A DNA stretch of 64,000 bases from an uncultured Clostridia bacterium (GCA_945876745.1 CAMCPL010000005.1:1-64000); one strand, 5' to 3'. Counted from the stretch's first letter, positions 7,278-16,823 are shown. The notes: generated from the sequence alone by a model not told the origin. Program-made: numbers and translations.

Positions 7278-9101
7278 ATGAGTGATAAAATTCCAAATCT
7301 TGATTACGATGCCGACGAGGTAATCGAAAATTTCAAGTCAAAATTCAAATGGCCGTCAAGCGACGAGATTGAAATTGCAGTCAAGCCGCCGAAACTTGCA
7401 CTGAAGCTCTTACTTTCGTTTTTGACGACCGTTGTTGTCGGCGCAGTAGCATATTATATTATGATACCTGCACTTAATTTCAAGTCGCCCGACTTTTACA
7501 CCTTCTTTATTTTGCTTATTGCCGTTTTTACAGGCAGCTTCTATCTCTTTATCGGAGCAGGTAAAAAGGTCGAGCGTAAGGAATATTTCAAAAAGCGCAG
7601 TATAGTGCCTATTATTATGGTTGCCGTTCTCGTGGTTGTAATGGTTGTCGGCTGGCTTGTCGGCAGTACCTTCTTCCGTGCAAAGTCGTACAGCAACCTT
7701 GTAACTGTTCAGGAAAGTGATTTCAGCGAGGACTTCAAGGACATTAAATACGATGAGGTTCCGCGTCTTGATGCCACAACCTCCAAGGTGCTTGCAGACC
7801 AGCAGTTAGGCTCGCTTTCGGAATACAAGAGCCAGTATGTTGTTTCTTCTGTATCAACCCAGATTAACTATCAGGGCACTCCCGTTCGTGTTGCATATCT
7901 TGAATATGCCGATGTTTTCAAGTGGTTTAACAATACCAAAAACGGCTTGCCGGCATATATGCTTATCGACCTTGTGAGCCAAAAGGTAACGGCAGTAAAC
8001 TGTATTGAAAAATTCGGCGAGGGAATAAAGTATTCTCCGACCGAGCTGTTTAATGAAAAACTTGTTCGTCATTTGAGATTCCAGTTCCCGACTGCAATTC
8101 TTGATATACCTAATTTTGAGATTAATGACGACGGATATCCTTATTGGATTACTCCGGTGCTTGATAAGACAATCGGTCTTTTCGGCGGTACCGACGTTAA
8201 GGGCGCAATCATAACCGACGCACTCACCGGCGAAAGCAATTACTACAATATCGAAACTATCCGCACAGACAGTACACTAAATTGGATTGATGTTGTTTAT
8301 AATCAAAATCTTCTGGTTGAGCAGTATAACTATCACGGTAAGCTCTCTAACGGCTTTTGGAACTCAATTATTTTCCAAAATGACGTAAACATTGCTTCGC
8401 AGGGTAACGGCGTAATTGCAATGGACGACGACGTTTGGGTATACACGGGTGTAACCTCGTCAGAGGCTGACGCTTCAAACTTCGGATTTATTCTCTGCAA
8501 TCAGCGTACAAAGGAGCTTCGCTATTATCAAAAGGGCGGCGCTATGGAAAGCTCGGCACAGGAATCCGCCGCAGACGCAGTACAGAACTACGGCTACCGT
8601 GCTATATTCCCGATTCTTTTGGATATCGAGGGTCAGCCGACCTACTTTATGTCGCTTTACGGTGACAGCTATACAGTAAAGGGCTATGCACTCGTTAACC
8701 TTGATGATAAAACTATCGTAGGCACAGGCTTGCTTGATACAGAGAAGTCGGATGTTAATGCCCTTAATGCCGCAGTTGAGAATTATATTGCAGCACTTAA
8801 AGACAAGAATAAGGTTGATATAAACGCTAATGCAGACGACTATAAGGTAACCGACGATAACACCTCCGTTATCGATACCGTAAATGACGATGCAAAGACG
8901 ATAACGGGCGTTGTTACCGACGTTAAGACTGCGGTTAATAACGGCAACACCGTTTACTATCTCCAAATCGAGAATAAGTACTATTACATTTCGGTTAACG
9001 AATGTATGAATGTTCTTCTTGTAAGTGCCGGTGATACCGTAACCGTTACCTACACAACAGATTCCGAAACCTTTGTAAAGGCTACGAATGTAGTAAAATA
9101 A
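7278..9101 (+). CDS. Uncharacterised membrane protein with three N-terminal TM helices
   Basis: This 607-residue protein belongs to no family I can name. The first ~40 residues are charged and cytosolic in character. Three hydrophobic helices follow at about 41-66, 75-96 and 108-130. A large soluble domain of roughly 470 residues then lies on one side of the membrane. The last ~75 residues (TITGVVTDVKTAVNNGNTVY onwards, with repeated Val/Tyr beta-strands) look like a small OB-like beta-barrel. GGAG precedes the ATG, and it has its own promoter and terminator, so it is monocistronic. Codon use resembles the neighbouring housekeeping genes, suggesting a resident gene. Confidence 0.85.
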   Translation: MSDKIPNLDYDADEVIENFKSKFKWPSSDEIEIAVKPPKLALKLLLSFLTTVVVGAVAYYIMIPALNFKSPDFYTFFILLIAVFTGSFYLFIGAGKKVERKEYFKKRSIVPIIMVAVLVVVMVVGWLVGSTFFRAKSYSNLVTVQESDFSEDFKDIKYDEVPRLDATTSKVLADQQLGSLSEYKSQYVVSSVSTQINYQGTPVRVAYLEYADVFKWFNNTKNGLPAYMLIDLVSQKVTAVNCIEKFGEGIKYSPTELFNEKLVRHLRFQFPTAILDIPNFEINDDGYPYWITPVLDKTIGLFGGTDVKGAIITDALTGESNYYNIETIRTDSTLNWIDVVYNQNLLVEQYNYHGKLSNGFWNSIIFQNDVNIASQGNGVIAMDDDVWVYTGVTSSEADASNFGFILCNQRTKELRYYQKGGAMESSAQESAADAVQNYGYRAIFPILLDIEGQPTYFMSLYGDSYTVKGYALVNLDDKTIVGTGLLDTEKSDVNALNAAVENYIAALKDKNKVDINANADDYKVTDDNTSVIDTVNDDAKTITGVVTDVKTAVNNGNTVYYLQIENKYYYISVNECMNVLLVSAGDTVTVTYTTDSETFVKATNVVK

Positions 9102-9116
9102 TAAACCGATAAAAAT

Positions 9117-9149
9117 AGAGAGGGCTGTGCTTCAACCCTCTCTGTTTTA
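9117..9149 (+). terminator. Terminator after the membrane protein gene
   Basis: An 8-bp perfect stem (AGAGAGGG / CCCTCTCT) followed by GTTTTATTT. Confidence 0.8.
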
Positions 9150-9157
9150 TTTATACA

Positions 9158-9186
9158 ATAAAACAGGACTGAATCCCAGCCCTGTT
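9158..9186 (-). terminator. Terminator after glyQS
   Basis: On the minus strand, AACAGG...CCTGTT encloses a G-rich loop and runs into TTTATTG, 18 bp after the glyQS stop. Confidence 0.6.
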
Positions 9187-9203
9187 GTGATAATGATTGA
9201 ATT

Positions 9204-10586
9204 TTAGAACTTGATTTTTTCTTCGATAAATGCTTCAAGCTCGGAAATAGGAAGTCTAACCTGCTCCATAGTATCTCTGTCACGAACGGTAACGCAGTTG
9301 TCCTCAACAGAATCAAAGTCGTATGTGATACAGTACGGAGTACCGATTTCGTCCTGACGGCGGTATCTCTTACCGATTGAACCTGCGTCATCGTAGTCAA
9401 CCATGAACTTCTTTGAAAGATTTTGGAATACTTCCTCAGCCTGTTCGTTGAGCTTTTTTGAAAGCGGAAGAACGGCGCACTTGAACGGTGCAAGGGCAGG
9501 GTGGAAGTGCATTACGATACGTGTATCGTTCTTTTCCTCGTCGAGCACCTCCTCGTCGTATGCTTCGCAAAGTACTGCAAGGAACAAACGCTCAACGCCG
9601 AGCGACGGCTCGATTACATAAGGGATGTATCTCTCGTTTGTTGTGCCGTCAAAGTATTCGAGGTTTTTGCCCGATGTGTTGATATGCTGTGTGAGGTCGT
9701 AGTCAGTTCTGTCCGCAACGCCCCAAAGCTCGCCCCAGCCAAACGGGAAGAGATATTCAAAGTCGGTAGTAGCCTTTGAGTAGAAGCAAAGCTCCTCAGG
9801 GTCGTGGTCACGAAGACGGAGATTTTCGGGGCTGATGTTCAGGCTGTAAAGCCAATCTCTGCAAAAGCCTCTCCAGTATTCAAACCACTCAAGGTCGGTA
9901 CCCGGCTTGCAGAAGAACTCAAGCTCCATTTGCTCAAATTCACGAACACGGAAAATGAACTTGCCCGGTGTGATTTCGTTTCTGAACGACTTACCGATTT
10001 GTGCAACGCCGAAGGGCACCTTTTTTCTTGTTGTTCTTTGGATGTTAGCGAAGTTTACGAATATACCCTGTGCAGTTTCGGGACGGAGATAAATCTCATC
10101 CTTGCTGTCCTCTGTTACACCCTGGAAGGTCTTGAACATAAGATTGAACTGGCGAATGTCCGTAAAATTATGAGCGCCACAGTTTGGACAGGGAATATTG
10201 TGCTCATTGATGTATGCGCTTAATTCCTCGTTGCTCCAGCCTGCAACATTTGTGCCGTCGAAGTCCTCGATAAGCTGGTCGGCTCTGTGACGTGTTTTAC
10301 ATTCACAGCAGTCCATAAGCGGGTCGGAGAAGCCGCCGAGATGTCCCGAAGCAACCCATGTCTGCGGATTCATAAGAATAGCAGAGTCAAGACCTACGTT
10401 ATATTTGTTCTCTTGGATAAACTTCTTTCTCCAAGCGTCCTTGATGTTTGTTTTAAGTTCTACGCCGAGTGGACCGTAGTCCCATGTATTTGCAAGTCCG
10501 CCGTAGATTTCGCTTCCCGGATAGACAAAGCCTCTGCCCTTACAAAGCGAAACAATCTGGTCTAAGGATTTTTCTGTATTAAGCAT
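9204..10586 (-). CDS. glyQS: Glycine--tRNA ligase (homodimeric type)
   Basis: A 460-residue class II synthetase of the alpha2 type, which charges tRNA-Gly. Visible motifs are [23 protein letters not shown] at the N-terminus, [13 protein letters not shown] (motif 2 region) with [25 protein letters not shown], and motif 3 [12 protein letters not shown]. The HGTP anticodon-binding domain fills the C-terminal ~100 residues. The start at 10586 has GGAGG ten bases upstream; an in-frame ATG at 10601 overlaps that site. Upstream space is only 55 bp, so there is no T-box riboswitch. Confidence 0.96.
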   Translation of the reverse strand: MLNTEKSLDQIVSLCKGRGFVYPGSEIYGGLANTWDYGPLGVELKTNIKDAWRKKFIQENKYNVGLDSAILMNPQTWVASGHLGGFSDPLMDCCECKTRHRADQLIEDFDGTNVAGWSNEELSAYINEHNIPCPNCGAHNFTDIRQFNLMFKTFQGVTEDSKDEIYLRPETAQGIFVNFANIQRTTRKKVPFGVAQIGKSFRNEITPGKFIFRVREFEQMELEFFCKPGTDLEWFEYWRGFCRDWLYSLNISPENLRLRDHDPEELCFYSKATTDFEYLFPFGWGELWGVADRTDYDLTQHINTSGKNLEYFDGTTNERYIPYVIEPSLGVERLFLAVLCEAYDEEVLDEEKNDTRIVMHFHPALAPFKCAVLPLSKKLNEQAEEVFQNLSKKFMVDYDDAGSIGKRYRRQDEIGTPYCITYDFDSVEDNCVTVRDRDTMEQVRLPISELEAFIEEKIKF

Positions 10587-10641
10587 ATATTTTTCCTCCA
10601 AATTTTATTGCCTTATATTATAACCTATTATAGTCGATAGG

Positions 10642-12249
10642 TCAACCTATTTTGTAATGCTCGTCGGAAAGAACACTGTGAGCGCATTTTATACCGTCAA
10701 CTGCGGCTGATATTATGCCGCCTGCGTATCCTGCACCCTCGCCGCAGGGATATACGCCCTGAATGTTGCACTCTAAAAATTCGTCGCGCAAAATTCTTAC
10801 ACTTGATGAACTTCGCGTTTCCGGTGCCGTAAGCACAGCGTCATACAAGTTAAAGCCGTGGAGCTTTTTGTCCATTTCAACAATAGCCGATTTCATTGTA
10901 GCCGAAACCTTTGACGGTAGACAGTAGTCGAGATTTGTCAGCGTAACTCCCGTCGCACAGGTCGGCTTAACGCTTCCGAGCGACCTGCTTTCTTCGCCCT
11001 TAAGAAAGTCGCCGACGAGCTGTGCTGGCGCCGAATAATCCGAGCCTGCCAATTTGAACGCCGTGTTTTCTATTTCACGCTGATAGTAAATTCCCGCAAG
11101 CGGATGCTCCGTGGGAAAATCCTTTGGCTCAATACCGACGAGTAAGGCAGAATTTGCGTTTTCGCCGTCACGTGCGAGCGTGCTCATACCGTTTACGATA
11201 ACGCCCTCCTTTTCGCTTGCCGCCGCAACAACCGTTCCTCCGGGGCACATACAAAATGTGTATGCTCCTCTTTCGTGAAGACCGTGACACGACAGCTTGT
11301 AATCAGCCGCACCTAACTTCGGATGGTCGGCGAATTTTCCGTATTGCGACTTGTTAATCAGGCTTTGAGGGTGCTCGATTCTTGCACCCACGCTGAACGG
11401 CTTTTGTATTATTTCAACGCCTAAATTGTACAGCATTTCGACAGTATCCCTTGCGCTGTGACCGATAGCCATAATAACGCTGTCTGTTTCGATATCGAAT
11501 CTCTCGCCGTGATGAACGTAAGAAACTCCCTGAACGGCTTTGTTTGCGATATGCAGCTTGTCGAGCTTACATTCGAGCCTTACCTCGCCGCCGAGACGTT
11601 CGATTTTTTTGCGAATGTTCTTGACAACTATCGCAAGTCTGTCGGTTCCGATATGCGGCTTTGACGAATATAATATTTCTTCCGGCGCGCCTGCCTCGTA
11701 TAATTCCTCAAGCACCTTGCGGATATACGGACTTTTTATGCCCGTTGTCAGCTTGCCGTCCGAGAACGTTCCTGCGCCGCCCTCGCCGAATTGAACATTG
11801 CTTTCCTCGTTTAGCTTTTTCTTTGTCCAAAATTCGTTGACGTCTCTTTGCCTTGCGTCAATATCCTTGCCTCGCTCAAGGATTATCGGCATTGTCCCTG
11901 CCTGTGCAAGTATAAGTCCCGCAAGCATTCCGGCAGGTCCGAAGCCGACTACTATCGGTCTGAATTTTCCCGAACGTCTGTTTTCGGGCAATTCATAATG
12001 ATACGGCTTTACGATGCTTGCCTTATTTGATTTGCATTTTTTTACAATCTGTTCCTCGTCAAGCGATATTTCAATATCAACGCTGTATGTAAAATGAACG
12101 TTATCCTTGTCCCTTGCGTCAACGCTCTTTTTATAAATCGTAAGTGAGGTGATGTATTTTTTATTAATTTTCAGTATTTTTGCACTCTTTGCTTTGAGCA
12201 ATTCCTCATCTTCGTCAAGTGCAAGCTTTATTTCGTTAATTCTAATCAT
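10642..12249 (-). CDS. FAD-dependent oxidoreductase (COG2509-like)
   Basis: A 535-residue flavoprotein with an N-terminal ~95-residue domain of the type seen in COG2509-like uncharacterised dehydrogenases. The dinucleotide-binding motif VVGFGPAGMLAGLILAQAG follows at about 99-117. Also visible are QFGEGGAGTFSDGKLTTG and a C-terminal GEGAGYAGGIISAAVDG FAD motif. Its substrate is unknown. The ATG overlaps the stop of the upstream flavoprotein gene by four bases (ATGA), so the two are translationally coupled and probably work together. An upstream in-frame start at 12309 is rejected because it lies inside the neighbour. Confidence 0.9.
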   Translation of the reverse strand: MIRINEIKLALDEDEELLKAKSAKILKINKKYITSLTIYKKSVDARDKDNVHFTYSVDIEISLDEEQIVKKCKSNKASIVKPYHYELPENRRSGKFRPIVVGFGPAGMLAGLILAQAGTMPIILERGKDIDARQRDVNEFWTKKKLNEESNVQFGEGGAGTFSDGKLTTGIKSPYIRKVLEELYEAGAPEEILYSSKPHIGTDRLAIVVKNIRKKIERLGGEVRLECKLDKLHIANKAVQGVSYVHHGERFDIETDSVIMAIGHSARDTVEMLYNLGVEIIQKPFSVGARIEHPQSLINKSQYGKFADHPKLGAADYKLSCHGLHERGAYTFCMCPGGTVVAAASEKEGVIVNGMSTLARDGENANSALLVGIEPKDFPTEHPLAGIYYQREIENTAFKLAGSDYSAPAQLVGDFLKGEESRSLGSVKPTCATGVTLTNLDYCLPSKVSATMKSAIVEMDKKLHGFNLYDAVLTAPETRSSSSVRILRDEFLECNIQGVYPCGEGAGYAGGIISAAVDGIKCAHSVLSDEHYKIG

Positions 12250-13343
12250 ATATTGTCCGCCGCCGCTATACCGCTGTAAATTGCGTGAGTGAGGTTGAAG
12301 CCGCCGCACTCAAATTGTCTGTTTTGCAATTCACCGATTATGTATAGCCCTTTGTGTATTTTTGATTGATTGCTTTCGTCAAGCTCGTCTGTTACAACTC
12401 CGCCGCCTGTTATTTGAGCAAAGTCGTAGCCCTTTGTACCTGTTATGATAATTCTTTGATTTTTTATACATTTAGCCATCATTTCAGGGTTGTCGCCTGA
12501 TTGTCTTGAAATAACCGAGCATAGCTTTTGAGGCAGTATTCCCAAAAATGTGCCGTGCTTTTCATAGTGCTCAATCAATTCGCTTTCGCTCATTTCCGGC
12601 ACTAAATCGAGTATTGCAACCGTCCTGTCGAGTGAGGCGGCCAGCCTTGCGTCGCTTACGTATGACGACAAATTCATCACAACTATTCCCGAAATTCCGT
12701 ATTCGGTGAATAACAACTCTCCGAAATCCTGTGCCTTGATTTCACCGTTTGTTTCTATTTTGACATTGCATTTAACCCTTACGCCCTTTAGCTGACGGCA
12801 GAGCTTGCCAGAGGATTTGAGCTGAACAAGAGCAGGGTATAGTTCGCTGACATTGTGTCCGAGCTGTTTTGCAAGCTCGTAGCCGCTTCCGTCGGAGCCT
12901 AATGACGCCTGACTTTTTCCGCCTGTTGCAAGTATAAGCCTGTCACATTCAAGAATTTCTCTGTCAGTATAAACTCGAAAAACACCGTCGAAGCAGTCGC
13001 AGTGCTTTACATTGCAGTCGGTTATTATTTCAACGCCTAAATTTTTGCACGACTGTGTAAAAACATCAACAACCGACGACGCCTGATTTGAATAAGGGTA
13101 CATTCTGCCCTGTGTGTCCTGTCTTAACACCAAGCCCAGCGACTCCAAAAAATCCTTAACCTCGTTGTAATGCTCGGCATTTTTGTTTGTGATGTTGCAT
13201 CTGCCGTTGCCCGTTGCGTGAATCTTTTTCATTATTTCGCTTAAATGCTCGATAACCGTCACGCTTGCCTGCGGCTTATTCTGTTTTATTCTTATTGCGG
13301 CACTAACGCCCGAAGCGCCGCCGCCGATAATAATTATTTTCAT
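12246..13343 (-). CDS. NAD(P)/FAD-dependent oxidoreductase (HI0933/BaiN family)
   Basis: A 365-residue HI0933-like flavoprotein. The N-terminal Rossmann motif is IIIGGGASGVSAAIR, the family signature KIHATGNGRCNITN follows, and LILATGGKSQASLGSDGSGYELAKQLGH lies near the middle. The family includes BaiN/RdsA, implicated in bile-acid dehydroxylation in Clostridium, but most members are of unknown function and nothing here supports a bile-acid role. It is slightly shorter than usual family members (about 400). GCGAGG precedes the ATG. It forms a two-gene unit with the next flavoprotein. Confidence 0.9.
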   Translation of the reverse strand: MKIIIIGGGASGVSAAIRIKQNKPQASVTVIEHLSEIMKKIHATGNGRCNITNKNAEHYNEVKDFLESLGLVLRQDTQGRMYPYSNQASSVVDVFTQSCKNLGVEIITDCNVKHCDCFDGVFRVYTDREILECDRLILATGGKSQASLGSDGSGYELAKQLGHNVSELYPALVQLKSSGKLCRQLKGVRVKCNVKIETNGEIKAQDFGELLFTEYGISGIVVMNLSSYVSDARLAASLDRTVAILDLVPEMSESELIEHYEKHGTFLGILPQKLCSVISRQSGDNPEMMAKCIKNQRIIITGTKGYDFAQITGGGVVTDELDESNQSKIHKGLYIIGELQNRQFECGGFNLTHAIYSGIAAADNI

Positions 13344-13435
13344 AATCCTCGCCTTTAGAGCAGTTAATCATTTATGATGTATATAATATAATAATTTAGT
13401 AAAAAAATCAATATCTAATTATCTGCGAAAAACAC

Positions 13436-13464
13436 TTGACTTGTGTTGACTTTTGTGGTATAGT
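13436..13464 (+). promoter_or_regulatory. Promoter of rpmG-secE-nusG-rplKA
   Basis: TTGACT (13436-13441) and TATAGT (13459-13464) are 17 bp apart. The leader of about 110 nt to rpmG contains a stem with arms CTGCAA/TTGCAG (13502-13529). Confidence 0.8.
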
Positions 13465-13581
13465 CTTTGTACCTCGTAAAAAAGGGTTTTATTTTTGTGC
13501 CCTGCAAACGGCGCTCTGTATGCGTTGCAGACGCTCGAAAACGAGGGAGATTTTTATCGGTATTATATAGGAGGTGCCAAA

Positions 13582-13731
13582 ATGAGAGTTAGAATTACTT
13601 TAGCTTGCACTGAATGCAAACAACGCAACTACAACACAATGAAGAATAAGAAGAACACACCGGACAGACTTGAGATGAACAAGTATTGCCCATTCTGCAA
13701 GAAGCACACTCTTCACAGAGAAACAAAGTAA
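13582..13731 (+). CDS. rpmG: 50S ribosomal protein L33
   Basis: A 49-residue L33, [19 protein letters not shown]..., with paired zinc-ribbon cysteines (CTEC and CPFC), so this is the zinc-binding C+ form. AGGAGG lies 6 bases upstream of the ATG. It heads rpmG-secE-nusG, the common Firmicutes order. Confidence 0.97.
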   Translation: MRVRITLACTECKQRNYNTMKNKKNTPDRLEMNKYCPFCKKHTLHRETK

Positions 13732-13743
13732 CGGAGGGCTAAA

Positions 13744-14136
13744 ATGGCTGAAGAAAAGAAAACTTCAAAAAAGTCCGACTCAAAAGCAAAGTCAGGCAAA
13801 AAGTCTGACAAGAAGTCTGACAAGAAGTCAAAGAAAAATCCATTCAAGTCAATCGCAGGTTTCTTCAAGAGTGTAAGAAGCGAGGGCAAGAAGGTTAACT
13901 GGCCGGGCGCGAAGGAAGTACTTAAAAATACTGTTACCGTTATCATTGTTATCGCTATTGTATCGGCGGTTATCTATGTTATCGACTTAGGTCTTACAAG
14001 CGGAATGAAGGGTCTTAAGAACTATTCCGTAAAGCTTAAGGAAACAACAACCGCTTCCGAAACAACAACCGAGCCTACCTCAGATGAGGTGCTCAGCGAA
14101 TCAACCGTTGAAGAATCCAACGAAAGTGCCGAATAA
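13744..14136 (+). CDS. secE: Protein translocase subunit SecE
   Basis: A 130-residue SecE, the small SecYEG subunit. The conserved amphipathic segment FFKSVRSEGKKVNWPGAKEVLKNT precedes one TM helix at about residues 61-84. It is longer than the usual ~60-75 residues. The N-terminal ~33 residues are a Lys/Ser-rich tract with tandem KKSD repeats, and the C-terminal ~35 residues after the helix are rich in Thr, Ser and Glu. GGAGG is upstream of the ATG, and nusG follows 20 bp later. Confidence 0.95.
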   Translation: MAEEKKTSKKSDSKAKSGKKSDKKSDKKSKKNPFKSIAGFFKSVRSEGKKVNWPGAKEVLKNTVTVIIVIAIVSAVIYVIDLGLTSGMKGLKNYSVKLKETTTASETTTEPTSDEVLSESTVEESNESAE

Positions 14137-14156
14137 TCAATTTAGGAGGTACACTG

Positions 14157-14681
14157 ATGGATAAAGCAAAATGGTATGTTGCACACACATTTTCGGGCTA
14201 CGAAAACAAGGTTGCAACCGACCTGAAAAATAAGGTTGAGAACTTGAATCTCACCGATATGATTCAGGAAATCGTTATTCCGACGGAAACAGTTGTTGAA
14301 ATTAAGGATGACGGTACAAAGAAAGAAATCGAAAGAAAGATTTTTCCGAGCTACATTTTAGTAAAAATGGTTATGACAGACGATACCTGGTACATTGTTC
14401 GTAACACAAGAGGCTGTGCAGGCTTCGTCGGACCTGAGGGAAAACCTGTTGCTCTTACAGAGGAAGAGGTTAAAAATCTCGGCGTAGAGAAAATCAGCGT
14501 TGAGGTTCAGTACGAGGTCGGCGATATGGTTACAGTTATTGACGGTCCGCTTGAGGGCTTTACAGGTACTGTTGAATCCATCGACCTTGCAAACAACAGC
14601 GTACAGGCTGTCATTTCAATGTTCGGAAGAGAAACTTCTGTTGACTTTGAATTAGACCAATTGGAAAAGGTCAAAGATTAA
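14157..14681 (+). CDS. nusG: Transcription termination/antitermination factor NusG
   Basis: A 174-residue NusG. The NGN domain begins KWYVAHTFSGYENKVATDLK and contains FPSYILVKMVMTDDTWYIVRNT. The C-terminal KOW domain is VGDMVTVIDGPLEGFTGTVESID, about residues 122-144. Length is standard. AGGAGG sits 7 bases ahead of the ATG. Confidence 0.97.
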   Translation: MDKAKWYVAHTFSGYENKVATDLKNKVENLNLTDMIQEIVIPTETVVEIKDDGTKKEIERKIFPSYILVKMVMTDDTWYIVRNTRGCAGFVGPEGKPVALTEEEVKNLGVEKISVEVQYEVGDMVTVIDGPLEGFTGTVESIDLANNSVQAVISMFGRETSVDFELDQLEKVKD

Positions 14682-14739
14682 TTTAGTAATAAGCGACTTT
14701 GTCGCATTACCATAAACCGTTATTTATAGCGGATTATGA

Positions 14740-14773
14740 GTGGGAGAAGATAAGCTTCTTCGCATTTAACCAC
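14740..14773 (+). ncRNA. Probable L1-binding mRNA leader element, copy 1
   Basis: GTGG...CCAC closes an outer stem with GA on one side and a TTTAA-containing strand on the other. An inner AGAAG/CTTCT stem is enclosed. The same scaffold recurs before rplA with a different inner stem. L1 is known to repress its operon by binding an rRNA-like asymmetric loop in the leader; assignment here is by that resemblance. Confidence 0.55.
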
Positions 14774-14794
14774 ATTTTTAGGAGGAAAATAATT

Positions 14795-15220
14795 ATGGCT
14801 CAAAAGGTAGTAGGTTTAATTAAACTTCAAATCCCTGCCGGCAAAGCAACTCCGGCACCACCGGTTGGACCGGCTCTCGGTCAGCACGGCGTAAACATTG
14901 TTGCTTTCACAAAGGACTTTAACGAAAGAACAAAGAACGATGTAGGTCTTATCATTCCTGTTGTTATCACAGTATACGAAGACCGTACATTCACATTCGT
15001 AACCAAGACACCGCCTGCAGCAGTTCTTATCAAAAAGGCTTGCGGTATCGACAAGGCATCGGGCGTTCCTAACAAGAACAAGGTTGCAACAATCTCAAAG
15101 GCTGATATCCAAAAGATCGCCGAGACAAAGATGCAGGACCTTAACGCTGCGTCTCTTGAAGCAGCTATGTCTATGATCGCCGGTACAGCTCGCAGCATGG
15201 GTGTAGTAGTAGAAGACTAA
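14795..15220 (+). CDS. rplK: 50S ribosomal protein L11
   Basis: A 141-residue L11 of the GTPase-associated centre. It starts [35 protein letters not shown] and has the C-terminal rRNA-binding domain with [10 protein letters not shown] and the family's [10 protein letters not shown]-like end. AGGAGG lies 8 bases upstream of the ATG at 14795. The longer in-frame extension to 14699 crosses the leader and is rejected. Confidence 0.97.
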   Translation: MAQKVVGLIKLQIPAGKATPAPPVGPALGQHGVNIVAFTKDFNERTKNDVGLIIPVVITVYEDRTFTFVTKTPPAAVLIKKACGIDKASGVPNKNKVATISKADIQKIAETKMQDLNAASLEAAMSMIAGTARSMGVVVED

Positions 15221-15228
15221 TTCCCTAT

Positions 15229-15255
15229 GTGGGAGGAAAAATCCGATTTAACCAC
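15229..15255 (+). ncRNA. Probable L1-binding mRNA element, copy 2
   Basis: The outer stem GTGG/CCAC and the flanking GA and TTTAA match copy 1, while the inner stem is GGA/TCC with an AAAA loop. It fills the rplK-rplA gap just before the rplA ribosome site. Confidence 0.55.
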
Positions 15256-15270
15256 TGGAGGTAATTTATA

Positions 15271-15978
15271 ATGAAACACGGAAAGAAATATGTAGAAAGC
15301 GCGAAGCTTGTTGACCGCGCTAATTTATACACAACAAAGGAAGCTCTTGACCTTGTTGAACAGACATCAAAGGCAAAGTTTGACGAAACAGTTGAGGTTC
15401 ACGTTCGTTTGGGCGTTGACTCTCGTCACGCTGACCAGCAGGTACGTGGTGCAGTTGTTCTTCCAAACGGAACAGGTAAGGATGTAAGAGTAGCAGTTTT
15501 TGCAAAGGGTGACCTTGCAAAGGCAGCACAGGAGGCAGGCGCTGATTTCGTAGGCGACGCAGACCTTGTAACAAAGATTCAGGGCGGCTGGATGGACTTC
15601 GACGTTGCTATCGCATCTCCTGATATGATGGGCTTCGTTGGTCGTCTCGGTAAGGTTCTCGGTCCTCGCGGACTTATGCCGTCACCTAAAGCAGGTACTG
15701 TAACTATGGACGTTGCAAAGGCTGTAACAGAAGCAAAGGCAGGTAAGATTGAATACCGTCTTGACAAGTCAAACATCATTCACTGCCCAATCGGTAAGGT
15801 ATCGTTCGGTACAGACAAGCTTATGGAAAACTTCAACGCTCTTCTTGACGCAGTAATCAAGGCAAAGCCGGAAGCAGCAAAGGGACAGTACATTAAGTCC
15901 TGTGCAGTTGCTTCAACAATGGGTCCGGGCGTTAGAATCAATCCTGCAAAGGTTGGCTCTGCAGCAAGCGCTGACTAA
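15271..15978 (+). CDS. rplA: 50S ribosomal protein L1
   Basis: A 235-residue L1 of the ribosomal stalk near the E site, and usually the autogenous repressor of rplKA. It starts [20 protein letters not shown]. The signature [30 protein letters not shown] lies near residues 109-138. TGGAGG precedes the ATG. A separate promoter for rplJL follows. Confidence 0.97.
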   Translation: MKHGKKYVESAKLVDRANLYTTKEALDLVEQTSKAKFDETVEVHVRLGVDSRHADQQVRGAVVLPNGTGKDVRVAVFAKGDLAKAAQEAGADFVGDADLVTKIQGGWMDFDVAIASPDMMGFVGRLGKVLGPRGLMPSPKAGTVTMDVAKAVTEAKAGKIEYRLDKSNIIHCPIGKVSFGTDKLMENFNALLDAVIKAKPEAAKGQYIKSCAVASTMGPGVRINPAKVGSAASAD

Positions 15979-15992
15979 AAACAAAATAGGTA

Positions 15993-16021
15993 TTGACATG
16001 GGCGAAAGCCTGTGATATAAT
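15993..16021 (+). promoter_or_regulatory. Promoter of rplJ-rplL
   Basis: Perfect TTGACA (15993-15998) and TATAAT (16016-16021) with a 17-bp spacer. Confidence 0.85.
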
Positions 16022-16029
16022 ACATTAGC

Positions 16030-16085
16030 TGTTCAACCAAAGACAGTAGGTGCCGAAAGGCATAAGCATTGCCGCCTACCGAGGA
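16030..16085 (+). ncRNA. L10 leader (ribosomal protein L10/L12 binding element)
   Basis: The core AACCAAAGACAGTAGGTGCC, a short GAAAGG-type loop and GCCGCCTACCGAGG form the canonical L10 leader fold. GTAGG pairs with CCTAC and GGTGCC/GGC lies inside. The L10-(L12)4 complex binds this mRNA and represses rplJL. Confidence 0.85.
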
Positions 16086-16126
16086 ATGAGCATTATGTAG
16101 CGTAGATACGCAAATTATGTAATGTC

Positions 16127-16157
16127 GTGCATCCTCGATTTGGGGATGCACTTTTAT
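16127..16157 (+). terminator. Leader attenuator/terminator before rplJ
   Basis: An 8-bp stem (GTGCATCC / GGATGCAC) is followed by TTTTATATTT, between the L10 leader and rplJ. This placement fits attenuation controlled by L10 binding. Confidence 0.75.
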
Positions 16158-16218
16158 ATTTGTTTGGATAGCTCCAAGTCCACTTTTTTAGTGGCAAATA
16201 AATATGGAGGAAAACTAA

Positions 16219-16788
16219 ATGTCAAGTGCAGTAATTCTTGAAAAGAAAAAACAACAGGTTGCTGACCTTGCCCAGCGTATTAAGGGCTCATGCGCAGGCG
16301 TAGTTGTTGACTACAAGGGTATTAACGTTGAGGACGACACAAAGCTCAGAAAAGAACTTCGTGAAGCCGGCGTTGTTTACACAGTAGTTAAGAATTCTAT
16401 CCTGAAGCGTGCCGCTGAAGAAGTCGGACTCAATATCGACTCATCAGTAGTAGAAGGTACAACAGCAATCGCAACATCAGTTGATGACTACATCGCAGCT
16501 GCCCGTATTCTTAACAAGTATGCGGAAATCAGCAAGAATTTCAACATCAAGACAGGCTATCTTGACGGCGAGGTTATCGCAGATACAGAAGTAGTTGCTC
16601 TTGCAAAACTTCCATCAAGAGAAGCGCTCCTTGCTCAAATCGCAAGTGTTGTTGTTGAACCGATTGCTTGTATTGCTCGCGCAGTATCGGCACTCGAAGA
16701 AAAGGGCGGTGCGTCAGCAGTTGAGGCACAGGAAGCTCCTGCTGAGGAAGCTCAGGCAGAAGCACCGGCTGAAGAATCAGCAGAATAA
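16219..16788 (+). CDS. rplJ: 50S ribosomal protein L10
   Basis: A 189-residue L10, base of the L7/L12 stalk. The conserved N-terminal KKQQVADLAQRIKGSCAGVVVDYKGINVEDDTKLRKELREAG is present. The end is an Ala/Glu-rich tail (about residues 172-189), somewhat longer than in many L10. GGAGG is upstream of the ATG. Confidence 0.97.
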   Translation: MSSAVILEKKKQQVADLAQRIKGSCAGVVVDYKGINVEDDTKLRKELREAGVVYTVVKNSILKRAAEEVGLNIDSSVVEGTTAIATSVDDYIAAARILNKYAEISKNFNIKTGYLDGEVIADTEVVALAKLPSREALLAQIASVVVEPIACIARAVSALEEKGGASAVEAQEAPAEEAQAEAPAEESAE

Positions 16789-16823
16789 TTTATTAAAATT
16801 TCTATTTAACGGAGGAAATAATC

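Noticed and set aside
10587-10641. T-box riboswitch before glycyl-tRNA synthetase
   Set aside because: Only 55 bp separate the gene from its neighbour, too short for a T-box, and no T-box sequence is present.
12246-13343. Bile-acid 7-dehydroxylation role (BaiN) for the HI0933-like protein
   Set aside because: Only the family is shared. No other bai genes are present, and the partner gene is an unrelated flavoprotein.
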